Source: Luteolibacter pohnpeiensis (GTDB lineage: Bacteria > Verrucomicrobiota > Verrucomicrobiia > Verrucomicrobiales > Akkermansiaceae). From it: a stretch of 64,000 nt of DNA. Positions 34,903 to 42,865 of the stretch are shown here, in pieces. Numbering within the stretch: the stretch's first letter is position 1; each line of letters starts with the position of its first letter. The notes beneath the pieces were generated by a model. The model searched no databases. It saw only the letters and a list, made by a program, of their open reading frames with translations, and was not told the DNA's origin. A program made the translations under genes and the position numbers. The stretch is taken from assembly GCF_016595435.1 (NCBI RefSeq), contig NZ_JAENIJ010000011.1:49399-113398 (forward strand), written 5' to 3'.

Positions 34903-35022
34903 TTGCAAATAAATCCCGGAACCGAAGTGCCGGATCGACACCTCTTTCCCGGGAAGACGCAATTCATTCGGCAATCGCACTGCCTGGCTGCAGCCATTCA
35001 TGAAAAGCGTGGTGGTTGTCAT
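34903..35022 (-). pseudogene. VapB-type antitoxin remnant
   Basis: The minus-strand frame from the ATG at 35022 begins MTTTTLFMNGCSQAVRLP and continues NELRLPGKEVSIRHFGSGIYL, the DNA-binding SpoVT-AbrB half of VapB/VagC antitoxins. Similarity stops after about 40 residues, exactly where the stop codon of the PEP carboxykinase gene lies on the other strand. The frame stays open to 34780 (80 residues in all, a normal VapB length), but the second half reads antisense through the carboxykinase end and lacks the usual toxin-binding features. No PIN-domain toxin follows. It is best read as a truncated, orphan antitoxin that may still bind DNA. Confidence 0.6.
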
Positions 35023-35040
35023 ATCTGATATATGCCAACC
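35014..35040. promoter_or_regulatory. Palindromic operator at the VapB remnant
   Basis: GGTTGTCATAT (35014-35024) and ATATGCCAACC (35030-35040) form an inverted repeat with 10 of 11 positions matching, around a 5-base centre. It overlaps the VapB start codon (35020-35022). Antitoxins of this type repress their own promoter through such palindromes, so the operator seems preserved although the gene is not. Confidence 0.6.
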
Positions 35041-35081
35041 AAAAACCACCCGTTAAACGAAAGCCCAACCAGGTCATTGGA

Positions 35082-37175
35082 TCATGCCAAAACCGGCACG
35101 GCCAGACCAGCGCGGACCAGCAGGGGTTCCAGCTCCGGGTCGCGGCCCATAAACTTGCGGTAGAGCTCGTCCGGTGGCAGCGAATTGCCTTTGCTCAGGA
35201 TATTTTCACGGAATGCACGGCCGGTTTTCTCATTAAGAATGCCCTCGGATTGGAAGCGGGTGAACGCATCAGCATCCAGGACCTCTGCCCATTTGTAGGA
35301 ATAATAACCGGCCGCGTAGCCGGTCGGGCTGCTGAAGAGGTGGTTGAACCGGCGCACCATTGATGGAGCTTCGGTTTTGAGCGGAGCTTTGTAATCGGCC
35401 AGCATTTCCCGATCCATCTGATCGAGGTCCTTGCCAAGGTATTGATCGAGGTGGAGGTGCAATTCCAGATCAAGCTTGGCGAGCGAAAGCTGCCGCATGA
35501 AACCGGAAGCACTCAGGTAGTTCTTCGCCGCAATCATTTTGGCAAACAGATCATCCGGGATGGCTTCGCCGGTTTGATAATGCCGGGCAAACAGATCGAG
35601 CGACGCGCGATCCCAGCAGAAGTTTTCCATGATTTGCGACGGCAATTCGACGAAGTCCCAGGCAACGTTGGTTCCTGAAAGCGACTTCACCGGCACGTCA
35701 CTGAGCAATCCATGCAACAGGTGACCAAATTCGTGGAAAATCGTTTCCACCTCACCATGAGTCAGTAGCGCTGGTTGATCGCCCACGGGAGGGGTCATGT
35801 TTCCGATGATCAAGCCAAGGTGCGGATCGCCCGGGCCACCGGTGTAGAGTGAGTTCATCCAAGCACCGCCGCGTTTCGATTCGCGTGGATGCCAGTCGGC
35901 ATAAAACGAGCCAAGGTGAGCACCGGTGCCGGAGTCGTGGATTTCATAAAACGCGACCTCCGGGTGCCAGGTTTCGATCGCATCGCCCGGATCTTCTCCA
36001 GAGCCCGGCTCCAGATAGACGGTCTTCTTTTGTTGGATCGAAATGCCGAATAGCTTGGTCGCAATTTCGAACATACCGGCCATCACACCGTTCACCGGGA
36101 AATACGGGCGCAGCACTTCGTCATCCAAATCGAAGTTTTCTTTGCGTTGCCGCTCCGACCAGTAGCCGACTTCCCATGGCTCCAGCGGGCCTTCCGGCTG
36201 CTGGGTTTTGGCCGCCTTGTATTGGCAAAGTTGTTTGTATTCCGCGATGAACGCCGGGTGGATTCGTGAATGCAGATCCTCGATGAATTTCAGCGCGGAT
36301 TCCCCCGTGCGTGCCATGCGGCGCAACACGGTGAGATCGGCGAAGTTCTGGTGGCCGAGAATTTCCGCTTTCTCCTGGCGCAGTTTGAGAATTTCCCAAA
36401 CCAGTGAGCTGTTGTCGTATTCCCCTTCACGGCCGACGTTGGCAGATGCCTGCCAGACCTGGCGGCGAATCTCGTCATCATCCAAATGCTGCATGATCGG
36501 CAGCATCGATGGAAATTGCAGGGTGAATCGCCACGCTGGTTTGTCATCGGTTGCCACGCCTTTTGCCTTTGCATTGGCAGCTGCTGCCGCCTTGGCGGAA
36601 TCCGGCAATCCAGGGAGCTTTTCCTCATCGGTGATCACCAATTCCCAAGCGTTGGTGGAATCCAGCACGTGCTCGGAATACTGCTTGGTCAGCTTGGAAA
36701 GCTCCGCGTCGATCGCCGCTACCCGGAACTTCTGCTCCGGCGGCAAATCCGCACCAGCCTGGCGAAACTCGGCCATCGTTTCCTCAACGTGCCGTTGTTG
36801 AATCGGGCTCAGGCTCTTGACCCCATCACTCTCACCAAAACTCTTCAGCGCCATCCAGAGCCGATCATTCAAAGCGATGGATGAGTAAAAATCACTGACC
36901 TCAGGCAACATCTTGTTCAGCGCCTCCCGCTGCTTCGGATTATCGGAAACCGAATCCAGGTGGTTCAAGCGGCCCCATCCTTCGTTCAACGATTTGCCGG
37001 CCTCTTCCAGCGCCAGGAAGGTATTTTCGTAAGTGGTCTCGGTGGGGTAAACATTGCAAATGATCTCGATGTGAGACTTCGCGGTATCGAGAGCAGTGCG
37101 AATGTCGGGCTCCACAGCGGATGGAACGAGTTTGGACCAACGGACGTGAAATTCTGGAGCTAGGAATGGATTCAT
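35082..37175 (-). CDS. prlC: M3-family oligopeptidase (oligopeptidase A-like)
   Basis: 697 residues from the ATG at 37175 (MNPFLAPEFHVRW); a start at 37265 would add a 30-residue lead without homology. The zinc motif HEFGH is at about residue 480, in EVETIFHEFGHLLHGLL, with the third ligand Glu in WDFVELPSQIMENF. ASGFMRQLSLAKLDLELH and FNHLFSSPTGYAAGYYSYKWAEVLDADAFTRF-type residues near the end are typical of the OpdA/Dcp group. It should cut short peptides in the cytoplasm, including cleaved signal peptides. No signal peptide, as expected. Its neighbour is the VapB remnant on the same strand. Confidence 0.93.
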   Translation of the reverse strand: MNPFLAPEFHVRWSKLVPSAVEPDIRTALDTAKSHIEIICNVYPTETTYENTFLALEEAGKSLNEGWGRLNHLDSVSDNPKQREALNKMLPEVSDFYSSIALNDRLWMALKSFGESDGVKSLSPIQQRHVEETMAEFRQAGADLPPEQKFRVAAIDAELSKLTKQYSEHVLDSTNAWELVITDEEKLPGLPDSAKAAAAANAKAKGVATDDKPAWRFTLQFPSMLPIMQHLDDDEIRRQVWQASANVGREGEYDNSSLVWEILKLRQEKAEILGHQNFADLTVLRRMARTGESALKFIEDLHSRIHPAFIAEYKQLCQYKAAKTQQPEGPLEPWEVGYWSERQRKENFDLDDEVLRPYFPVNGVMAGMFEIATKLFGISIQQKKTVYLEPGSGEDPGDAIETWHPEVAFYEIHDSGTGAHLGSFYADWHPRESKRGGAWMNSLYTGGPGDPHLGLIIGNMTPPVGDQPALLTHGEVETIFHEFGHLLHGLLSDVPVKSLSGTNVAWDFVELPSQIMENFCWDRASLDLFARHYQTGEAIPDDLFAKMIAAKNYLSASGFMRQLSLAKLDLELHLHLDQYLGKDLDQMDREMLADYKAPLKTEAPSMVRRFNHLFSSPTGYAAGYYSYKWAEVLDADAFTRFQSEGILNEKTGRAFRENILSKGNSLPPDELYRKFMGRDPELEPLLVRAGLAVPVLA

Positions 37176-37305
37176 GAAAAAAATCAGTTCGCCCGATGTT
37201 CGACGAGAGAACCCGCTTGTCCATGTCTTAAAATGGGAAATCCCGGCAACCCTAGCGATCATCAAGGTTTGAAAGCGGAAGAAATCCGAGTAATCCTTCC
37301 CGGCA

Positions 37306-38277
37306 ATGACTGAATCGTCCGGCAGCTTGTCCTACATGAGAGCCCTTCCGCCCCTAAGCGGTCCGTCGTTTTGGCACAGCAAATCCGGCCTAAAAATCGC
37401 CTGGAATGAATTTGGCGACCCCGCCGCTTCCGGCGGTACGCTGATGTTTTACCACGGCTGGCCTAGCTCACGAGTGCAAGGCCGGGTGCTGCACCATTTG
37501 GCTGCCGAGCGGGGCATCCGCTTGATCGCGATGGACCGGCCGGGCATCGGGCAATCGACCTTGGTTCCCAGCCGGAAACTCAAAGACTGGGGAAATTTGG
37601 TAGAAGAATTCGCCGATGCGCTGGGCATCGATCGCTTCGCCCAACTTGCCGTTTCCGGTGGTGGCCCGTACGTTCTGCCGGTCGCGATGCAGATACCTGA
37701 ACGAGTCGCCGGATCTGCGGTGCTTTGCGGCGCGGTCCCTCTAGGCCCCGGATTTTCCCATCTCGGACTGCACCCGGCATATCGGTTGCTGATCCCCTTG
37801 CGAAAAATGCCCTCGCTGGTGTTCAACCCCGGGCTTCGATTTGGTAATGCCATTACTAGACTTCCCGTAACCATTCCACCGCTCTCCTGGATGATTCGAA
37901 CTCTGCCAAGAGCGGATCGAAGGATCTTGCTCGAAAATCCGGACATTGTCCCGATCCTCACCGCGAGCTTCCGCGACGCAATCCACCAAGGATGGCGCGG
38001 TATCCGATCGGATGCGGAGATTTATCTGCAAAACTGGCAATTGGATTGGCCCGCGCTACAAAGCGAAATCCGCTACTGGCACGGGGCACAGGATCGCAAT
38101 ATTCCGCTCGGCCTCGTTCGAAAAATGGTCGCTCTCCTGCCCAACGCAATCCTGAATGAAGAGCTGCACGAAGGGCATTTTTCGATCGCCCTCAATCGGG
38201 CTCCGCAGGCGATGGACTATCTGGCGCAGTGTCTTCGCCGTCCGTCACCTCGGGAGCAGCTTTGTGAGACTCGATGA
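37306..38277 (+). CDS. Alpha/beta hydrolase
   Basis: 323 residues. MFYHGWPSSRVQGRVLH holds the oxyanion region, AVSGGGPYVLPVAMQIP the nucleophile elbow (Ser in SGGGP), GAQDRNIPLGLVRKM the acidic residue, and EELHEGHFSIAL the catalytic His. This arrangement is the common hydrolase type of the thioesterase/lipase/epoxide-hydrolase-like group, and the exact substrate cannot be read. Its 3' end overlaps the end of the convergent YhaM-like gene by 86 bases. It is divergent from the M3 peptidase gene. Confidence 0.85.
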   Translation: MTESSGSLSYMRALPPLSGPSFWHSKSGLKIAWNEFGDPAASGGTLMFYHGWPSSRVQGRVLHHLAAERGIRLIAMDRPGIGQSTLVPSRKLKDWGNLVEEFADALGIDRFAQLAVSGGGPYVLPVAMQIPERVAGSAVLCGAVPLGPGFSHLGLHPAYRLLIPLRKMPSLVFNPGLRFGNAITRLPVTIPPLSWMIRTLPRADRRILLENPDIVPILTASFRDAIHQGWRGIRSDAEIYLQNWQLDWPALQSEIRYWHGAQDRNIPLGLVRKMVALLPNAILNEELHEGHFSIALNRAPQAMDYLAQCLRRPSPREQLCETR

Positions 38278-39292
38278 ACTCCGGCAAAGGTCGTACTAGG
38301 TTTGCCGGAAGTGGGAACATCCGATCATAGATTCCAGGTGCAATCTCATTGGACTGCTGATAGGCGACCCGCACCATCTCCAGCTTCGCATCGAGATTGT
38401 CGATGTGGTGTAGGGCGAATGCCTCAGGCGTGCGAGGCAGCACCGGCGAGCCAAACTCAAGCTGGCCGTGGTGCGCTCCGATGAGATGGAGCAGATGCAA
38501 ACGAGTCATTTCCGCCGAAGGCGAGAGATCCGCCCATGCCTCGGCCTCAGGCAAATCCATCAAATCATTCCAGAGTTTGTTCAACAGCTCAATGCCAAGC
38601 GGAATATGCCCTAACATTTCGCCATGAAGATTGTGCGCCTGGGCGAAGCTATTTTCTGGATACGTATTTTCCCAGAGCTTGCCACAATCGTGGAACAGCA
38701 CTCCACAAAGCAGCAAGTCACGGTTCAACTCCGGGTAAACCGGGCAAAGCGCTTCTGCCGCCTGCATCATTTGCGCAACGTGCTCCACCAAGCCACCGCG
38801 CCGGGCATGATGGTTTTTTCTCGCAGCTGCAGTGCGGCGAAACCGGTCCCCGAACACACTGAGAAATCGTTCACACAGCAAACGGATGCGTGGATCTCCG
38901 ATGCTTGCGGAAAGCCGCTGAATTTCGGCAAAAGCCGCATCCTGTTTCGCGCGGGTCGTCGGATCACCCGAGAGGAAATCCGCGATCCCTTCATCGTCAA
39001 GCAACGACCAGCCAAAGTGATTGGCATTCAGCCCATACTGGTTCTGAGTCCATTCACCTTCGAGCTGAAGAATCGCGCCGTCAGCCAAATCGTTGACCTT
39101 CTCATAAACCGGCGAATCAGACCAGATTTTCAAAGGAAAACTCCCGGTCGAATCCGAGAAAACCACTTCAAGATACGGCTTTCCACCCTTCGTCGTGCGA
39201 ACCGACCGGCTTTGCAATTGCGAAGCGACCGTAGCCGAAATGGGAACTTCTCCCGCTTGTTCTTTGAGGGTGGCGATGCTGATGGGACTCAC
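38192..39292 (-). CDS. YhaM-like 3'-5' exoribonuclease (OB fold plus HD domain)
   Basis: 366 residues if it starts at the GTG at 39292; a GTG at 39349 would add 19 residues (QSSCSRRDRQVDCAKLCR-like, not conserved in style). An OB-fold nucleic-acid-binding domain at about 15-110 (KPYLEVVFSDSTGSFPLKIW) is followed by an HD phosphohydrolase domain with ARKNHHARRGGLVEHVAQMM and CGVLFHDCGKLWEN, matching B. subtilis YhaM. YhaM trims RNA and single-stranded DNA 3' ends with Mn. The C-terminus has a short acidic, Ser/Pro-rich tail that overlaps the end of the hydrolase gene. Confidence 0.88.
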   Translation of the reverse strand: MSPISIATLKEQAGEVPISATVASQLQSRSVRTTKGGKPYLEVVFSDSTGSFPLKIWSDSPVYEKVNDLADGAILQLEGEWTQNQYGLNANHFGWSLLDDEGIADFLSGDPTTRAKQDAAFAEIQRLSASIGDPRIRLLCERFLSVFGDRFRRTAAARKNHHARRGGLVEHVAQMMQAAEALCPVYPELNRDLLLCGVLFHDCGKLWENTYPENSFAQAHNLHGEMLGHIPLGIELLNKLWNDLMDLPEAEAWADLSPSAEMTRLHLLHLIGAHHGQLEFGSPVLPRTPEAFALHHIDNLDAKLEMVRVAYQQSNEIAPGIYDRMFPLPANLVRPLPEFIESHKAAPEVTDGEDTAPDSPSPAEPD

Positions 39293-39377
39293 GCGGCAGA
39301 GCTTCGCACAATCGACCTGCCTGTCACGCCTCGAACACGAAGATTGCACCTCTGTCCTTTCTCAATCACCGAACATG

Positions 39378-40682
39378 TTATTTTCGCAAAAGGTAGTTCA
39401 TCCGCTCCTCCAATGCTGCCCTAGTTTCACCATCGGGAAGAGTGGCAATCTTTGAAATTGCCTCGTCAGGAGCCAAGTGAGCAGCCGAGAAAACAAATTG
39501 TTTGATCAGTGCAGTTCTCAGATCTGAATCTTGCACAGTATCCAACCATTCTGAAGCAACGTAAGGATCCGTCGGAGACCAACGGACTACAAACTGCTCA
39601 AGAGGATGAGCCATACCAGGTGTAAGTGGTAGGCTCGTCAGCCATGTAGCCCATCGCTCGGTTTCCAGAATTTGAGGGCATTGAATGAGGTTTGCAACAA
39701 TTGCAGTTTGCTCGTCTTGAGTCAACCCGCTCTCCATCAAGCTGCGCCCATCATCAAATGTCCAACTCGGGATGGAATTGGCAACTGCAGATAAATAATC
39801 TTTCCTGATCATATCCAAATAAGCGGAATGTTGATTAGACACACGGCTTTGCGCATTTGTGAGTGCATTCCAAAATGCGAGATGTTCGGTCTCATTCCTC
39901 AGATCGTTGGCAACCTGCCTCCCGAACGTGTCAAAATAGTGATTCGACAATTCAAATGAGCTGTAAGATTGGGTCCACTTATCCAAATTGTCGTTATTGA
40001 AGAGTTTCTCTGGATCCGTCAATGCAAGTACCTCAGCATAGACTTTAAAAATTCTCGGATTCCCGCAGATCGGATTTTCTATCCTTGACTGCTGTTCATA
40101 CCACTTCTTAAGCGCGATTGGATTGGTTAAAAACCAATCATGGAAAACATGACCCGCAATTTTTTCTCTTTCGGGCAAATCAGGTATTTCCGCGACGATG
40201 TTTACGGCATCGATGGGATGTTCTCTGCTATACCACTCCATGAAATTGGAAACTAAATTGCCACGCATTTCTTCATCGAGTGATGAATCGTGGATAAGAA
40301 GCTGTAGCAATTCTTTCATCTGATTCACATTCAACGACGGAATCAATTCTAGAACTTCTTCGGTATCCATGTCAGCATTTTGTGATGCCTGATTCAGTTC
40401 CGCTAAAGCTCTCTGATCATCGTTGGATCTGGGTCCGCTCTCAAGTTGACGGCGTTTTACAAATTCCATAATTATCCCAATTCGTTCCGCTGCATCGATT
40501 GGGTTAACTAAATTCTTTGGATTCTTTGGATTCTTTCGCTCGATCCGCACCTCCCGTGATCTAAGCTTGTCATGTTTCCTATATTTATCCAACTCATGAC
40601 AAAATCTCGCATGTCGAGCATGCTGGATACCGCACAAAATAGCTCCAGATACAATAAAGAAGACAACAAAAGCAATTTTCAT
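39378..40682 (-). CDS. Membrane-anchored helical-repeat protein, partner of the sigma fusion
   Basis: 434 residues. One N-terminal helix (MKIAFVVFFIVSGAILCGI) anchors or exports it. The rest is all-helical with recurring units of the style DPxxAxxWLxxLP: SREHPIDAVNIVAEIPDLPERE, FLTNPIALKKWYEQQ, PTDPYVASEWLDTVQD, APDEAISKIATLPDGETR. These resemble units in the genes at 59210 and 60772. The ATG overlaps the stop of the sigma-fusion gene (ATGA at 40679-40682), so both proteins are made together. A role as periplasmic regulator or sensor of the fused sigma factor is a reasonable inference; nothing catalytic was seen. Confidence 0.7.
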   Translation of the reverse strand: MKIAFVVFFIVSGAILCGIQHARHARFCHELDKYRKHDKLRSREVRIERKNPKNPKNLVNPIDAAERIGIIMEFVKRRQLESGPRSNDDQRALAELNQASQNADMDTEEVLELIPSLNVNQMKELLQLLIHDSSLDEEMRGNLVSNFMEWYSREHPIDAVNIVAEIPDLPEREKIAGHVFHDWFLTNPIALKKWYEQQSRIENPICGNPRIFKVYAEVLALTDPEKLFNNDNLDKWTQSYSSFELSNHYFDTFGRQVANDLRNETEHLAFWNALTNAQSRVSNQHSAYLDMIRKDYLSAVANSIPSWTFDDGRSLMESGLTQDEQTAIVANLIQCPQILETERWATWLTSLPLTPGMAHPLEQFVVRWSPTDPYVASEWLDTVQDSDLRTALIKQFVFSAAHLAPDEAISKIATLPDGETRAALEERMNYLLRK

Positions 40683-42628
40683 TGATTCGTTCTTTGGGAT
40701 TTTAACTGCTGAGTTATTGATTTTCTTTTATCGGGATTCTGAATCTGCGAGGCAGCCTCCAACGCTCGATCCATTGTGCCTGAAAAATCGTGCTTTGAGA
40801 GGGTGCTGATGATGTCATCGTCCGAGCGATTTCTCATTTCTGCCAAATCGGAAAGTGCGAGCAATGCCATATTGGTTCGATGCTCATTCTGAGCAAATTT
40901 TGCTTTTCGAAATACTTCCTTGCTGTCTTCCACCGACAGTTCTGTATCCAGCCATTGGATTAACTCATTTGTTATTTTTGATTCATTTATTACGTCATAG
41001 GGGATGCTGTCATGAATTAGCATGCGCTTGGCAACCGATTCTGTGAGCAATAATTTCTCCTCGCGGGTGACATTGACCTCTGAAAGAAAATGAGTCGCTT
41101 TCTGAAGGTTGAGAGATGAATCGCTTTGGATGAACGACGTAATTTTTGAGATGATTTGAGCAGAGGATGAACTTGGCAGAGATTCCCTCCACAAAGGCAG
41201 GAGCTCTAAATAGGTCTGAAGCGTGTCGTCCTCGGAACCAAATTGAGGGCGTGCTGCCGACAGAAGATTATAGCGCCCCGACGAATCATTCGCCGGAGTT
41301 TTTTCTATAATTTCACGTGCTTTATCGGGATGATCATGAATCAATCCCAATATCAGCGGTCCACTCAATTTACGGAGAATCCATGTAGAGTTCATTTGAT
41401 AGATAGAGACCGACGCGCTGAGATTCAGATACCATTGATAACAGATATCGCCATCTTCTTTGGCCCACAGGGTGACCATTGGACCAATCGAATCAGGAAT
41501 CAGAAAAATATTAGCTCCCTTGGCGGAATAAGCATCAGTGACCGTCGTAACAGCGAGTCCGGGGTCTCTAGCGCCGAGTGTGTTGATTAAATTCGTTAAT
41601 AAGACATCGATTTTCGTTCGATTGTATTTGAGAACAGCGGATCCTTTGATCAATCGGATGATCTCCTCAGAAGAAATTTTCTCAAGCTGCGCAATAAAGC
41701 GCTTTTCTACAGCACCGCCAGTTCTCCGCGCTTGATCTTGCTCATTGAGCAGCGGGATCAAACCGATACCTGTTGTTCGATCGATATTCGAACGGAAGCG
41801 GCGGTTAACGTGAAGCAGATCGCTTCCACGATTGGAAGCTGCTTGTTTCAAGCCTAACAATTGAGTCTGAGTCCGCGAAATCGCGATTTGTTGGAGACCG
41901 GCTGGGAGGAAACAGAGCAGCAATGCTAAGGGGATCATAGCCTTGGATTTCATGGCAAACATCAAGTTCAGACCAGTGCTCGAGTATCCACTTGTGCCAT
42001 GGAGAGCGCCTCCGATCACGGATTTCATCAGGGCTGGAGGCGCGGCTTTTGCCTGCTCTGCGGTCAAACCGGTTGCGATCGTGCCACCCCCAAGCGACAC
42101 GCCTTTTGCTCGAAGCAATCTGGATAGTTTTTCCAAAGCGCGGCGCGATTGCTTCTGTACGGCTGCAGGCGATTTCCCCAACACCACTGCGATTTGTGAA
42201 AACGGCAGCCCTTGAAAGTAGTGCAACAAGATCACCCTGCGATCGCTTTCCGAGAGCTTGTCGATCGCGATGTCGAGATGAGGAAATGTTTCCACAAAAG
42301 CGGATTCTTCCTGAGTTTGTGGAGGTTCAGCAAGAAATTTGCGGCGTCGTTGTGATGACTCGGAGCGCATGGCTTTGGCGGATTCATAAACTATCGCACG
42401 ATGCAGCCAGGCGGGAAGCAAGTCAGGTTTCCGCGCAAGCTTTTCCGCTTTACTGGCCACCGCGCACAGCACGTTCTGACAGGCTTCTTCGGCAAGTTGA
42501 CGGTTCCCGGTGCGACGCAATGCAACGTGAAAGATCAACCCAAGGTATCGTTCCGCCAAGGCACGGAAAGCCGCTTCATCGCGGTGCTGTGCGTAAGAAA
42601 GAAGAAGGAATTCGTCGGAAAATTGCAT
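40679..42628 (-). CDS. ECF sigma factor fused to transmembrane and periplasmic repeat domain
   Basis: 649 residues. Region 2 spans about 10-90 (RTGNRQLAEEACQNVLCAVASKA, then PAWLHRAIVYESAKAMRSE). Region 4 spans about 120-175 (LSESDRRVILLHYFQGLPFSQIAVVLGKSPAAVQKQSRRALEKL-type residues). A linker leads to one transmembrane helix at about 229-248 (KAMIPLALLLCFLPAGLQQ), and some 400 residues outside the membrane follow, helical and similar in style to the downstream partner. The polypeptide therefore carries its own membrane anchor, so release by proteolysis, or control while tethered, is expected. A 14-base palindrome lies 21 bases upstream of the start. Fused sigma factors of this layout are known from Planctomycetota and Verrucomicrobiota; the trigger is unknown. 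Confidence 0.85.
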   Translation of the reverse strand: MQFSDEFLLLSYAQHRDEAAFRALAERYLGLIFHVALRRTGNRQLAEEACQNVLCAVASKAEKLARKPDLLPAWLHRAIVYESAKAMRSESSQRRRKFLAEPPQTQEESAFVETFPHLDIAIDKLSESDRRVILLHYFQGLPFSQIAVVLGKSPAAVQKQSRRALEKLSRLLRAKGVSLGGGTIATGLTAEQAKAAPPALMKSVIGGALHGTSGYSSTGLNLMFAMKSKAMIPLALLLCFLPAGLQQIAISRTQTQLLGLKQAASNRGSDLLHVNRRFRSNIDRTTGIGLIPLLNEQDQARRTGGAVEKRFIAQLEKISSEEIIRLIKGSAVLKYNRTKIDVLLTNLINTLGARDPGLAVTTVTDAYSAKGANIFLIPDSIGPMVTLWAKEDGDICYQWYLNLSASVSIYQMNSTWILRKLSGPLILGLIHDHPDKAREIIEKTPANDSSGRYNLLSAARPQFGSEDDTLQTYLELLPLWRESLPSSSSAQIISKITSFIQSDSSLNLQKATHFLSEVNVTREEKLLLTESVAKRMLIHDSIPYDVINESKITNELIQWLDTELSVEDSKEVFRKAKFAQNEHRTNMALLALSDLAEMRNRSDDDIISTLSKHDFSGTMDRALEAASQIQNPDKRKSITQQLKSQRTNQ

Positions 42629-42648
42629 CGATTTTGCCCATATAACAC

Positions 42649-42662
42649 CTGGACAAGTCCAG
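42649..42662. promoter_or_regulatory. Palindrome upstream of the sigma-fusion gene
   Basis: CTGGAC-AA-GTCCAG is a 14-base sequence with perfect 6-base arms, 21 bases upstream of the sigma-fusion start. Its position between a likely promoter and the start codon fits an operator or a 5'-UTR hairpin. Confidence 0.4.
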
Positions 42663-42865
42663 ATGCGGACAAAAAATTTTCGTAAAATGTTCTCCTCGAC
42701 TCAAACGCAGCACTTCACCGAAGTGAAAATCATGTAAGAGTGAATACCAGAACAGCAAACCAATCAGCCATTTCGACGCAGATAATCTACTATACTGTCC
42801 TTTTCTAACAAAATGAAAACCCTTCTGATGGCTTGCAACACCAGAGGGGTTTTCGATGCCGAATC

